A stretch of 6,967 nucleotides of DNA from Streptosporangiaceae bacterium (GCA_025934635.1 JAICWX010000399.1:1-6967), one strand, 5' to 3'. Positions 1 through 6,451 are shown, counted from the first letter of the stretch. Program-made: numbers and translations. Notes: a model not told the origin generated them from the letters alone.

Positions 1-1
1 C

Positions 2-1066
2 GGCCGTGATACCGGTGACCGTCCCGGTCAGCGCCGGGATGGTGCTTGAGCTAAGCGCGGTGACGGCCCCGGCGACCGCGGGCAATGAGCCCGTCGTCAT
101 GCCGCTGATGGTCCCGGTGACGGCCGGGAGCGCGGTCGCCGTCAGGCCGGTGACGGCCGGGAGCGTGCTCGCCGCGGTTGCCGCGATGCTGCCGGTGGCC
201 GAAGCGGCCGCGCCGGCGACGGGACCAGCGATCGCGCTGACCGCGGCCTGCGCCGTGGCCGTGACGGGACTGGTGACCCCCGGGATCGCGCTGGCCGTAA
301 CGGCGCTGACGGTGCCGGGCAGGCTAGCGGCCACCTGGGTCGCGGCCTGCACGACGCCGCTGACCGCCGGAGTGACCTGAGCCGGACTGCCGGTGCTGGC
401 GGGGGCGGTCGGGGCGGCTGGCGTCGGCTGAGTTCCGTCGGCCACGGACTGCACGGTCTGAGTGGCGGTCTGCACCACGCCGCTAGCCGCAGAAACCGCC
501 GGGGCGCTCGCGGACGGAGCACTGGCCGCCGGAGTACTGGCCGCCGGAGCGCTGACGGCCGGAATACTGGCCGCCGGAGCGCTAGCCGGCGGAGCCGGAG
601 ACGCGGAAGCGCCAGCCAGGGGAGCGGGAGCGCTCGGCGCGGGGATGTCGGCCGCAGCCGCCGGCTGAGAGGACACCGGCTGAGAGGGCGCCGGCTGAGG
701 GGGCGCCGACGCGGTGGCGGTGACCGAAGGCGCCGGAGTGCTGACGGCCGTGGCCGCCGGCCCCGCTGAAGGCACGGCGGAGGTAGCCGAGGACACGACT
801 GAGGATGTCGCCTCGGACACCGCGCTGCCAGCTGTCTGCGCGACCCGGACCGGCGCGGAAGGTGTCCCCTGAGCAGTTCCGGGTGGTGCCCCGGGCAGCG
901 GGGGGAGCTGTGCGGCGGCCGCCGGGCGAGCGAAGATCACGGTGAGGATCAGGCCGAATACGAAGGTCGCAGCCAGGCCGCCGCAGGCGTAAACGCAAGC
1001 CCGCAGGGACCAGGGCCCTAGCTTCGACAGTCCCGTCCGAGGCCGGACGGGAGCATTCCCCTCCAC
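2..1066 (-). CDS. Ala/Pro/Ser/Thr-rich, probably exported repeat protein (3' end outside window)
   Basis: This is a 355-codon open frame that continues past the left edge with no stop. I chose the GTG at 1064-1066; no strong Shine-Dalgarno precedes it, and TTG codons at 1073-1075 and 1094-1096 are alternatives. Residues 1-22 are basic (VRPRTGLSKLGPWSLRA). Residues 23-46 form one hydrophobic segment (ACVYACGGLAATFVFGLILTV), followed by ARPAAAAQ. That is either a signal peptide with an AxA-type cleavage site or a signal anchor. The rest is almost only A, P, S, T, V and G: pentapeptide repeats of the type APAAS and PAPSQ, then Val/Thr-rich stretches (SGVVQAATQVAASLPGTV, LPAVTG repeated). No catalytic domain is visible. 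I do not recognise the family; a cell-wall-spanning stalk or a low-complexity surface protein is plausible. The competing frames over the same bases are Arg/Pro-rich and typical of GC-rich antisense shadows. Confidence 0.7.
   Translation of the reverse strand, partial: MEGNAPVRPRTGLSKLGPWSLRACVYACGGLAATFVFGLILTVIFARPAAAAQLPPLPGAPPGTAQGTPSAPVRVAQTAGSAVSEATSSVVSSATSAVPSAGPAATAVSTPAPSVTATASAPPQPAPSQPVSSQPAAAADIPAPSAPAPLAGASASPAPPASAPAASIPAVSAPAASTPAASAPSASAPAVSAASGVVQTATQTVQSVADGTQPTPAAPTAPASTGSPAQVTPAVSGVVQAATQVAASLPGTVSAVTASAIPGVTSPVTATAQAAVSAIAGPVAGAAASATGSIAATAASTLPAVTGLTATALPAVTGTISGMTTGSLPAVAGAVTALSSSTIPALTGTVTGITA
114..165 (-). repeat. Direct 19-bp repeat (LPAVTG-encoding), copies at 114-132 and 147-165
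   Basis: The 19-mer ccggtgacggccgggagcg occurs twice, 33 bp (11 codons) apart. It encodes TLPAVTG and ALPAVTG on the minus strand. A third, diverged copy (SLPAVAG) lies just downstream in the reading direction. This is internal duplication within the repeat protein. Confidence 0.6.
515..589 (-). repeat. Five tandem 15-bp repeats encoding AP(A/S)(A/V)S pentapeptides
   Basis: Read on the plus strand, five consecutive 15-mers begin CGGAGC, CGGAGT, CGGAGC, CGGAAT and CGGAGC and mostly end GGCCGC. On the coding (minus) strand they give APAAS, IPAVS, APAAS, TPAAS and APSAS-type units. More diverged units continue on the low-coordinate side to about 485. The units keep the reading frame, which supports the minus-strand frame as the coding one. 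Confidence 0.75.
662..706 (-). repeat. Three tandem 15-bp repeats encoding Q-P pentapeptides
   Basis: Three adjacent 15-mers on the plus strand all begin CGGCTGAG and differ at only a few bases (cggctgagaggacac, cggctgagagggcgc, cggctgagggggcgc). On the coding strand they encode PQPAPSQPVSSQP. They are a second, independent repeat block in the same low-complexity gene. Confidence 0.75.
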
Positions 1067-1111
1067 AGCGCGCAAGCCTAGGCAGACGCTCTGCAACCGG
1101 CAATAATCCTC

Positions 1112-1117
1112 ACTATA
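1112..1117 (-). promoter_or_regulatory. Candidate -10 box of the repeat-protein gene
   Basis: The minus strand reads TATAGT here, five of six matches to TATAAT, inside an AT-rich island. Transcription would start near 1105, about 40 bases before the GTG at 1066. No good TTGACA is seen at the right spacing; ATTAAG lies 17 bases upstream. The call rests on the -10 and on position only. Confidence 0.4.
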
Positions 1118-1173
1118 TGAGACTCGCCGGTAACTTAATCTCGCCCGCCACTTCGACCTGCGGCGACGCCGGA

Positions 1174-1250
1174 GAATCCGAGGTCAGGCGGACTCGATAA
1201 TATATCGCTGCGAATCCGAGATAACCGCGATTATCTAGGACCCTCCGGGA
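1174..1250. promoter_or_regulatory. AT-rich divergent control region with a palindrome and a direct repeat
   Basis: The interval between the divergent genes is far more AT-rich than its surroundings. It holds GAATCCGAG twice (1174-1182 and 1212-1220). It also holds a 16-bp near-palindrome at 1220-1235, GATAACCGCGATTATC, with arms GATAA/TTATC around CGCG and one mismatched pair. GATAAT at 1196-1201 and TATCTA at 1232-1237 are possible -10 elements for the plus-strand recombinase. If TATCTA is used, the palindrome covers it like a repressor operator. GGGA at 1247-1250 is the only weak ribosome site before the ATG at 1264. Confidence 0.4.
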
Positions 1251-1263
1251 CAGAGTCGTTGCC

Positions 1264-2301
1264 ATGGGCAGCCACGATGCCCCCGGCGCCGCGCTCGTCG
1301 CGGACGCGGCCGAAGCCGATCCGGTCACCCGGCTCGTGCTCGGCTGGCTCGCCGGGAAGCGTTCCGAGCACACCCGTACCGCTTACGCCCGCGACATCGG
1401 GATCATCCCGCGCCGCCGGGCCGGCCAGGCGCCCTCGTGGCTGGCCTGGTGCCGGACCACCGGAGTGCATCCGGTCACCGGCGTCACCGGGCTGCACGTG
1501 GCCGTGTACGCCCGGCAGCTATCCTCCGCCGAACTCTCCCCGTCCAGCGCCGCCCGCAAGCTCGCCGCCGTCGCGGGCTGGTACGCCTGGCTGGAGCGGC
1601 GCGGGCACATCCCGGCCAGCCCGGCCGCCGGCATCGCGCGGCCGCGCCGGCCCCTGGCCGGGCCCGCTACCCCCGGCCTGACCCCGGATCAGGCTTTAAG
1701 CCTCGTTCACGCGGCCGACACGGCGCCGGGCCCGCAGCGCGCTCGGACCGCGGCGCTGGTCGCGGTGCTGCTGTTCACCGGGGCCCGGGTCTCCGAGGTC
1801 CTCGGGGCCGACGTCGCGGACCTCGCGACCGAGCAGGGGCGCCGGGTCCTGCGGGTCACCCGCGGGGACGGGCAGCGCCGCAGCCTGACGCTGCCCGGCC
1901 CGGCCGCGGCCCGGATCGACGCCTACCTGGCCGAGCGGGACGGCGCGCACGCCAGCGGGGACCCGACGCGGCGGCGTCACGTCCCGGCCGGATCGCGGGC
2001 CCTGTTCGCCACCGCGTCCGGCCGCCGGCTGTTCGCCGCCGACGTGTGGCGGGTCGTGCGCCGCCTCGCCGCGCACGCCGACCTGCCGGCCGAACTGGCC
2101 TGCCACCTCGGCCCGGAGGCGATGCGCCACTCGTTCGCGACCCTGTACCTCGACGCCGGCGGCTCGCTCGGCGACCTGCAGAAGGTCATGGGCCACGCCG
2201 ACCTGCGCACCACCCGCCGCTACGACCGCGCCCGCCAGCTGGTCACCCGCACCCCCGGCGACGTCGTAGCCGCCTACCTAGCCGCCCGCCAGCGCCGCTA
2301 A
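1264..2301 (+). CDS. Tyrosine recombinase / phage-type integrase
   Basis: This 345-residue protein has the two-domain layout of tyrosine recombinases. Residues about 20-125 form the helical core-binding domain (KRSEHTRTAYARDI, then SPSSAARKLAAVAGWYAWLERRG). Residues about 138-345 form the catalytic domain. Visible catalytic positions are R175 (TGARVSEVLGADV), R288, H311 (MGHADLRTTRRYDRA) and the nucleophile Y320. Two positions are unusual. The HxxR motif reads E285-A-M-R288, with Glu for His. The beta-hairpin, normally containing GKG, reads RGDGQRR, with no Lys. The C-terminal RYDRARQLVTRTPGDVVAAYLA resembles integrases from actinobacterial mobile elements. No phage, plasmid or tRNA gene lies beside it. 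ATG 1264 fits the N-terminus although its ribosome site is weak. The gene is divergent from the repeat protein and convergent with the YbaK gene. The family call is firm; activity is uncertain. Confidence 0.9.
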   Translation: MGSHDAPGAALVADAAEADPVTRLVLGWLAGKRSEHTRTAYARDIGIIPRRRAGQAPSWLAWCRTTGVHPVTGVTGLHVAVYARQLSSAELSPSSAARKLAAVAGWYAWLERRGHIPASPAAGIARPRRPLAGPATPGLTPDQALSLVHAADTAPGPQRARTAALVAVLLFTGARVSEVLGADVADLATEQGRRVLRVTRGDGQRRSLTLPGPAAARIDAYLAERDGAHASGDPTRRRHVPAGSRALFATASGRRLFAADVWRVVRRLAAHADLPAELACHLGPEAMRHSFATLYLDAGGSLGDLQKVMGHADLRTTRRYDRARQLVTRTPGDVVAAYLAARQRR

Positions 2302-2319
2302 CCGGGCCGCATCAGTTGC

Positions 2320-2379
2320 TTCCATGATCACGTGTTGTTGTAGGTCGCCGGCGACCCCTAACAACACGTGATCATGGAA
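2320..2379. repeat. 60-bp near-perfect palindrome between convergent genes (REP/MITE-like, possible bidirectional terminator)
   Basis: The left arm TTCCATGATCACGTGTTGTT (2320-2339) and the right arm AACAACACGTGATCATGGAA (2360-2379) are exact 20-bp reverse complements. The 20 bp between them contain a second perfect palindrome, GGTCGCCGGCGACC (2343-2356), flanked by TAGG and CCTA. As RNA or single-stranded DNA it would fold into one almost continuous hairpin. It starts 18 bp after the recombinase stop and ends 18 bp before the YbaK-family stop. It may serve both genes as a terminator, but there is no T-tract. The arms are less GC-rich than the flanks and contain nested TGATCA and CACGTG, which suggests a dispersed repeat or protein-binding element. 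Confidence 0.85.
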
Positions 2380-2397
2380 TGACCCTCGCGGACGCCG

Positions 2398-2865
2398 CTA
2401 CTCGCCGACGTCGGCGGGGGCGCCGCCGGTGATGCGGAGGAGCTCGCCGTACGAGGTGGGGAACACGGCGTGCGGGTGCCCGGCCGCCGCCCAGACCTCG
2501 TCGTACTTGTCCAGCCAGACATCGACCAAGGTCCTGATCGGGCTGGGGTGGCCGACCGGGGCGACCCCGCCGATGGCCTGCCCCGTCCATTCCCGGACCG
2601 AACGGGCGTCAGCTCGTCCCACCGCCGCCACGCCGATGAGCCTCGCGACCCGGCCGGTATCCACGCGGTGCGCGCCGCTGGTCATGACCAGCAGCGGCGC
2701 TCCGTCCGCGCTGAACACGAGGCTGTTCGCGATCGCGCCGAGCTCGCAGCCCAGCTGGGCGGCCGCGGCCGCGGCCGTCGGCGCGCTCTCCGGCAGCTCG
2801 CGCGGCTGGCCCGGTACGCCCAGGTCGCGGAGCAGGGCCGTGAACCTGGTCAAGTCGACTGGCAT
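2398..2865 (-). CDS. YbaK/EbsC-family aminoacyl-tRNA deacylase
   Basis: This is a complete 155-residue single-domain protein, the usual size for YbaK/ProX-type editing deacylases. These are cytoplasmic enzymes that hydrolyse mischarged aminoacyl-tRNAs in trans (for example Cys-tRNA(Pro) for YbaK, Ala-tRNA(Pro) for ProXp-ala). Recognisable blocks are IANSLVF (45-51), LVMTSGAHRVD (59-69), TGQAIGGVAPVGHPSPI (94-110, with the GxxPVG loop) and VWAAAGHPHAVFPTSYGELLRITGG (124-148). At the position of the usual Lys (the VAKTLVF block of YbaK) this protein has Asn47, so its substrate and catalysis may differ from E. coli YbaK. The start is ATG 2863-2865; no strong ribosome site is seen. It lies 58 bp downstream of the SBP56 gene behind a GC-rich hairpin, so co-transcription is uncertain. 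Confidence 0.9.
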   Translation of the reverse strand: MPVDLTRFTALLRDLGVPGQPRELPESAPTAAAAAAQLGCELGAIANSLVFSADGAPLLVMTSGAHRVDTGRVARLIGVAAVGRADARSVREWTGQAIGGVAPVGHPSPIRTLVDVWLDKYDEVWAAAGHPHAVFPTSYGELLRITGGAPADVGE

Positions 2866-2877
2866 GGGTGCAGGCTA

Positions 2878-2899
2878 GCCGGGGCGCCAGCGCCCCGGC
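2878..2899 (-). terminator. GC-rich hairpin downstream of the SBP56 gene
   Basis: GCCGGGGCG (2878-2886) and CGCCCCGGC (2891-2899) form a perfect 9-bp stem with the 4-base loop CCAG. It lies 24 bp past the SBP56 stop and 12 bp before the start of the YbaK-family gene. There is no U-run. It could end or attenuate operon transcription, or limit translation of the next gene. Confidence 0.45.
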
Positions 2900-2923
2900 G
2901 AACCAATTACCCGGCCAGCCCGG

Positions 2924-4348
2924 CTACGACCGGTAGCAGTAGGAGTCCGAGGATGCGTCACCGCCCTGCAGCCGGACCTGGTGCACCCGCAGGCCGCGGA
3001 AGTCGTCGCCGCGCGGGAAGAACCGCTCGTCGACCGTCAGCCCGCCGCCCGCGGCCGGGTCCGTGTCGATCTTGGCGAACCAGCTGCCCACGCCGTCCGG
3101 GTAGAACTGGTCGTCCCACGCCCCGTACAGCGAGTTGGTCACGTAGATCCGCCGGCCGTCCCGGCTGACCTCCACCATCTGCGGGCCGCCCGCCAGCCGC
3201 TCGGACGGCGAGGCGGGGTGCGGCACCCGGCCCGTGATGCCGCCGAGCCGGGCCGAGCCCACCTCGCGCGGGTGCGCCGGGGCGCTCACGTCGAACTGCT
3301 TGAGCTCGCCGGTGCCCCAGCAGGAGACATACAGGAACTGGTCGTCGACGGACAGGTTGATGTCGGTGACCAGCGGCGGCACCGCGCCGAACGGCTTGAG
3401 CGCGGGCGGCAGGTCGTCGGCGTCCGCGGGCTCGGCCGGGATCGTGATCACCTTGTCCGCGCGCCAGCTCCCGTCCTGGCGGCTCCACCGCCACACCGAC
3501 GCGGACAGGTCCTCGGTGCTGACCACCACGCCGACGAATCCCCAGGTCGCCTCGGGGTCGTGCGACGGGCGCAGCTCCAGCGCCATCTGGTGCTGCGCGC
3601 CCAGGTCCACCGTCTGCTGCAGCTTGCCCGCGGCCAGGTCCCAGAAGTGCAGCCGGTGCCCGTACTGCTGGCCGAGGAGCAGCTCGGGGTTGACCCCGTC
3701 CTCGATCATCGACGGGGTACCCCACTCGCTGGTGATCAGCGTGTTCTGGTTCAGGTGCCACCAGGCGTCGTAGGCCAGGTACTGGTCGCCGCGGTCGGTC
3801 TCCCAGGCGCGGAGCACGTCGAAGGTGTCGTGGTCGAGCAGGGCGATGCCGCCCGGGCCCTCGGCCCCGTTCGCGCCGCCCAGGCAGGACAGGAAGATGC
3901 CGTCCGGGCCGCAGTGCAGCGTGTGCGGGCGGGAGTAGCCCGCCTTCGCCGCCAGCTCGGCCGCGGTGATGGTCTTGGCCAGCACCGGCTGCCGCGGGTC
4001 CGGGTGAGTGTCGTAGACGTGGATGTTGGACGAGCGCAGGCCGGGAAGCAGCAGGTAGCGGCGCTGCAGGCCGTCGGTGTCGTGCCCGGCGTGCGCGAAC
4101 GCGCTGCTGCACGCGTTCCACCCGAAGTGGTGCAGCTCGTCGCCGCGGGTGGGCAGGTCGGCCCAGCCGACCACGGTGCCGTACCCGGGCGAGGCCGGGT
4201 CGGTGTCGAGCACGGTCAGCGCGTCCGGCCGCTGCCCGGCCCGGTCGAACGCGACCACGTAGGCCAGCTGCTCGGGCGGCGCCCCGATCGCGGCGGCCGG
4301 GCTGCGGTAGAAGGTCGGGTCGATGTCGTGGCCCGCGGAATCACCCAT
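2924..4348 (-). CDS. SBP56-family selenium-binding protein / methanethiol oxidase
   Basis: This is a complete 474-residue protein, colinear with human SELENBP1 (472 residues) and bacterial MtoX. Family members oxidise methanethiol with O2 to formaldehyde, H2S and H2O2, using copper. Conserved blocks: ELHHFGWNACSS (71-82), SRPHTLHC (139-146), LITSEWGTPSMIEDGVNP (204-221), DINLSVDDQFLYVSCWGTGEL (329-349, only part conserved), AGGPQMVEVSRDGRRIYVTN (386-405), AWDDQFYPDG (410-419) and the C-terminal VHQVRLQGGDASSD (454-467). His73, His74, His142, His145 and His455 are candidate metal ligands. The human selenium-binding Cys57 aligns with Gly57 here. No signal peptide is present, so the protein is probably cytoplasmic. 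GAGGAG (4355-4360) sits 6 bases before ATG 4346-4348. The gene starts 24 bp after the stop of the decayed monooxygenase, as in an operon. It looks intact while the genes upstream are broken. Confidence 0.93.
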   Translation of the reverse strand: MGDSAGHDIDPTFYRSPAAAIGAPPEQLAYVVAFDRAGQRPDALTVLDTDPASPGYGTVVGWADLPTRGDELHHFGWNACSSAFAHAGHDTDGLQRRYLLLPGLRSSNIHVYDTHPDPRQPVLAKTITAAELAAKAGYSRPHTLHCGPDGIFLSCLGGANGAEGPGGIALLDHDTFDVLRAWETDRGDQYLAYDAWWHLNQNTLITSEWGTPSMIEDGVNPELLLGQQYGHRLHFWDLAAGKLQQTVDLGAQHQMALELRPSHDPEATWGFVGVVVSTEDLSASVWRWSRQDGSWRADKVITIPAEPADADDLPPALKPFGAVPPLVTDINLSVDDQFLYVSCWGTGELKQFDVSAPAHPREVGSARLGGITGRVPHPASPSERLAGGPQMVEVSRDGRRIYVTNSLYGAWDDQFYPDGVGSWFAKIDTDPAAGGGLTVDERFFPRGDDFRGLRVHQVRLQGGDASSDSYCYRS

Positions 4349-4372
4349 GGCTCTCTCCTCGTCGAGACCCCC

Positions 4373-5348
4373 CTAGCTACCAGCCATGCTAACCACGGGG
4401 GCCCGGGATTCCCCGAACACGTTCTCCGGCCGCGGGATCCCGTAGTGCTCGCGCAGCGTCCGCCCGGTGTACTCGGTGCGGAACACCCCGCGCCGCCGCA
4501 GGAGCGGGATCACGTGGTCGGTGAAGGCCTCGAGCCCGGACGGCAGGACCGGCGGCATCACGTTGAACCCGTCGGCCGCGCCCGCCTCGGCCCACTCCAC
4601 GATGGTGTCCGCCACCTGCTCGGGCGTCCCGGCGAAGGTGCGGTGGCCGCGGCCGCCGCCGAGCCGCCCGATGAGCTGGCGCACCGTGCGGCCGTCCCGC
4701 CGGGCCAGCTCGGTGATCAGCTGGAAGCGGCTCTGCGCGCCCTCGACCGGCGGCCGGGTGAACACCTCCTCCGGCCGCCCGCGGTCCAGCTCGAGCCGCT
4801 CGGCCGGCAGCTCGAGCACCTTGGCCAGCTGGGCGGTGAACACCGCCTCGGCGTACCGGGCCGCGAACTCCCGGCCGTCGGGGGATGAGCCCGCCTGGAC
4901 GAGCAGCGGGCGCCCCTGCGGTGACCTGGGTAGACGCCCGCCGCCTTGTCGCCGACCTCCGCGCCGTCCTCCCAGCTGTCCCACAGCCGGATCGACACAC
5001 CCGTCCTACGCTGAACCCAGCCTGGCAGCGGTTGTCGTCGAGCCCGAAGTTCTGCGCGGCCGCCTGGGTGGCCGTGGTGACGATGTTCCAGCCGGCCCGC
5101 CCGCCGCTGATGTGGTCCAGCGAGGCGAACCGGCGGGCCAGGTTGTACGGGTGGTTGTAGCTGGTCGCCCCGGCCAGCGCGGTGAGCAGGACCGTCGGCT
5201 CCAGCGCGCCGCCCGGACGGGACCTGGCGTTACCCCACAGCGCCGGGCCGTCGGCCAGGAAGATCGAGTCGAAGGTGCCGCGTTCGGCGGTCCGGGCCAG
5301 GTTCGTCCAGTACGACAGGTCCAGGCTGGCGGACGGGTCGCTTTCCGG
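4373..5348 (-). pseudogene. Decayed LLM-class flavin-dependent monooxygenase (NtaA/SnaA/DszA/DmoA type)
   Basis: The family uses reduced FMN and O2 to oxidise small substrates, often organosulfur or nitrogen compounds. Three blocks in three frames are homologous. Block 1 (about 5031-5348) has SDPSASLDLSYW, FDSIFLADGPALWG, GGALEPTVLLTALAG, RRFASLDHISGGRAGWN and NFGLDD. Block 2 (about 4930-4998) has SIRLWDSWEDGAEVGDKAAGVY (split by frame from its neighbours). Block 3 (4373-4930) has PRSPQGRPLLVQAGSSPDG, EAVFTAQ, VEGAQSRF, GHRTFAGTPEQVADTI, GAADGFNVMPP and FRTEYTGRTLREHYGI, ending at TAG 4373-4375. Losses visible against the family pattern: the N-terminus; an in-frame gap after ALAGAT (about 5163); a frame-changing loss at about 4999-5030; a frame-changing loss at about 4930; and an in-frame gap between FTAQ and LAKVLEL (about 4826-4834). 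About 313 codons remain of a usual length near 450, so the enzyme cannot be functional. Confidence 0.88.
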
Positions 5349-5640
5349 CAGCCGACAGCTCGCCGGTCACCTCGCGGTCGAGCCCCGCCAGCGCGCGGAG
5401 CAGCGTGGACTTGCCCGAGCCGCTGCGCCCGATCAGCGCGATGAACTCGCCGGGCGCGATGTCCAGGTCGAGCCCGTCCAGCACCGCGCGGTCGCCGAAC
5501 CGGCGGGTCAGCCCGCGTACCGAGGCCGCCGCGCCCGGGCTGACGTCGCCGGACGCGATCCCGCCGGGGCCGGCCCCGTTGCGCCTGGTGCCTTCCGCGG
5601 CCGGAGCGGAACCGTTCACTGTCCGAACTCGCGGCGCCAT
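5230..5640 (-). pseudogene. Truncated SsuB-like ABC transporter ATP-binding protein
   Basis: ATG 5638-5640 follows AAGGAGG (5649-5655) at 8 bases, and the start overlaps the permease 3' end by 25 bp, so translation was coupled. After a 40-residue Ala/Gly-rich leader come VRGLTRRFGDRAVLDGLDLDI (41-61, only part conserved), the Walker A motif GRSGSGKST (71-79) and LLRALAGLDREVTGELS (80-96). This matches aliphatic-sulfonate/taurine ATPases of the SsuB/TauB type. Homology stops near position 5350. The frame then reads through antisense-like monooxygenase sequence to a stop at 5230, giving 136 residues instead of about 240-270. The Q-loop, ABC signature, Walker B and H-loop are gone, so it cannot work as a transporter ATPase. 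One deletion evidently removed the rest of this gene and the start of the monooxygenase. Confidence 0.85.
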
Positions 5641-6347
5641 GCCAGTGCCCTCCTTTGCAGCAGGCGCACCGCGCCGTCGAGCAGCAGGCCGAGAATGGCG
5701 TAGACGATAAGGGCCACCATGATCACGCTGTTGTTCAGGAACTGCTGCGCCTGAGTGATCATGAAACCGAGGCCGCTGGTCGCGTTGATCTGCTCGCCCA
5801 CCACCAGGGCCAGGAGGGACGCGACCACGCTGAGCTGCAGCCCGGTGAGGGCCGAGGGCAGCGCGCCCGGCAGGACGATATGCCGGATTATCTCCCGCTT
5901 GCGCAGGCCGAGGACCTTGCCGAGTTCGTCCAGCTTGCTGTCCACGCCGCGGATGCCGGCGAAAGTGTTGAGGTACATCGGGAACAGCGCCGACAGCAGG
6001 ACGAACAGCACCTTGGGCAGCTGCCCGATGCCGAACCAGACGATGAACAGCGGGATCAGCCCGAGCAGCGGGACGCTGCGCAGCGCCTGCAGGATCGGGT
6101 CGGCGGCCAGTTCTCCCACCCGGCTGAGCCCGCTGACGATCGCCAGCAGCACCCCGATGGCGACGCCGAGCGCGAAGCCGATAGCCCAGCGCTCGGCGGA
6201 AGCCAGCAGCGAGGCCTGCAGTGTCCCGTAGGTCGGCGAACTGGTGGTGACCAGCGTGTACGCCTCGTGGGCGATGATGGCGGGCGAGGCCAGCTTGCTG
6301 GCCGGGAGCAGGCCGGTGCTGCTGGCCAGCTGCCACAGGGCGACCAC
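5616..6347 (-). CDS. SsuC-like ABC transporter permease (start uncertain, probably 5'-truncated)
   Basis: The 243 residues from GTG 6345-6347 form a binding-protein-dependent permease with about six membrane segments. Clear ones are 55-72 (AIGFALGVAIGVLLAIVS), 92-107 (VPLLGLIPLFIVWFGI), 113-126, 170-184 and 207-224. The cytoplasmic EAA-type loop is ELGKVLGLRKREIIRHIVLP (141-160). Its nearest relatives are sulfonate, taurine and organosulfur importers. The frame is open upstream to 6566 and encodes RRFAGRGWFRVISPIAVV, which looks like native SsuC N-terminus and first membrane segment. That extension has no ATG, GTG or TTG, and GTG 6347 has no ribosome site. The native start was probably lost in a deletion. 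No substrate-binding protein gene is present in the window. The protein ends ERRALAWRREFGQ-like (RRALAWRREFGQ) over the ATPase start. Confidence 0.85.
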   Translation of the reverse strand: MVALWQLASSTGLLPASKLASPAIIAHEAYTLVTTSSPTYGTLQASLLASAERWAIGFALGVAIGVLLAIVSGLSRVGELAADPILQALRSVPLLGLIPLFIVWFGIGQLPKVLFVLLSALFPMYLNTFAGIRGVDSKLDELGKVLGLRKREIIRHIVLPGALPSALTGLQLSVVASLLALVVGEQINATSGLGFMITQAQQFLNNSVIMVALIVYAILGLLLDGAVRLLQRRALAWRREFGQ

Positions 6348-6451
6348 GGCGATCGGGCTGATGACGCGGAACCAGCCCCGTCCGGCGAACCGCCGGGCCT
6401 GCCGCGCCTGCCGCGCCGCGGGCCGTTGCGGGCCCCCGGCTCGCGCGAAGG

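Noticed and set aside
485..706. CRISPR-like array
   Set aside because: The 15-bp units are contiguous with no spacers, keep the coding frame and differ only at synonymous or conservative positions, so they are coding tandem repeats.
582..1103. 173-codon minus-strand frame over the repeat region
   Set aside because: Its Arg/Gly-rich composition lacks the in-frame repeats, hydrophobic segment and AxA site found in the overlapping frame that starts at 1066.
1437..2327. 296-codon plus-strand frame overlapping the recombinase
   Set aside because: Arg/Pro/Gly-rich frame-shifted shadow; the catalytic motifs of the recombinase are all in the frame starting at 1264.
1067..2397. tRNA gene or att site as integration point for the recombinase
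   Set aside because: No cloverleaf-like sequence and no direct repeat flanking the recombinase were found by eye in the window.
2981..4888. 635-codon plus-strand open frame
   Set aside because: It is antisense to the SBP56 gene and the monooxygenase remnant, Val/Arg/Gly/Ala-rich with no family signature. It is a typical shadow of GC-rich minus-strand coding.
4885..5160. Small plus-strand ORFs and programmed frameshifting as an explanation for the broken monooxygenase
   Set aside because: The plus-strand frames show no homology. Conserved blocks are missing at the frame changes, so deletions explain the breaks and a frameshift alone would not restore the protein.
5641..6336. Extension of the ATPase frame upstream to 6336
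   Set aside because: The extension lies over the permease in another frame and has no homology. The AAGGAGG site before ATG 5640 marks the real start.
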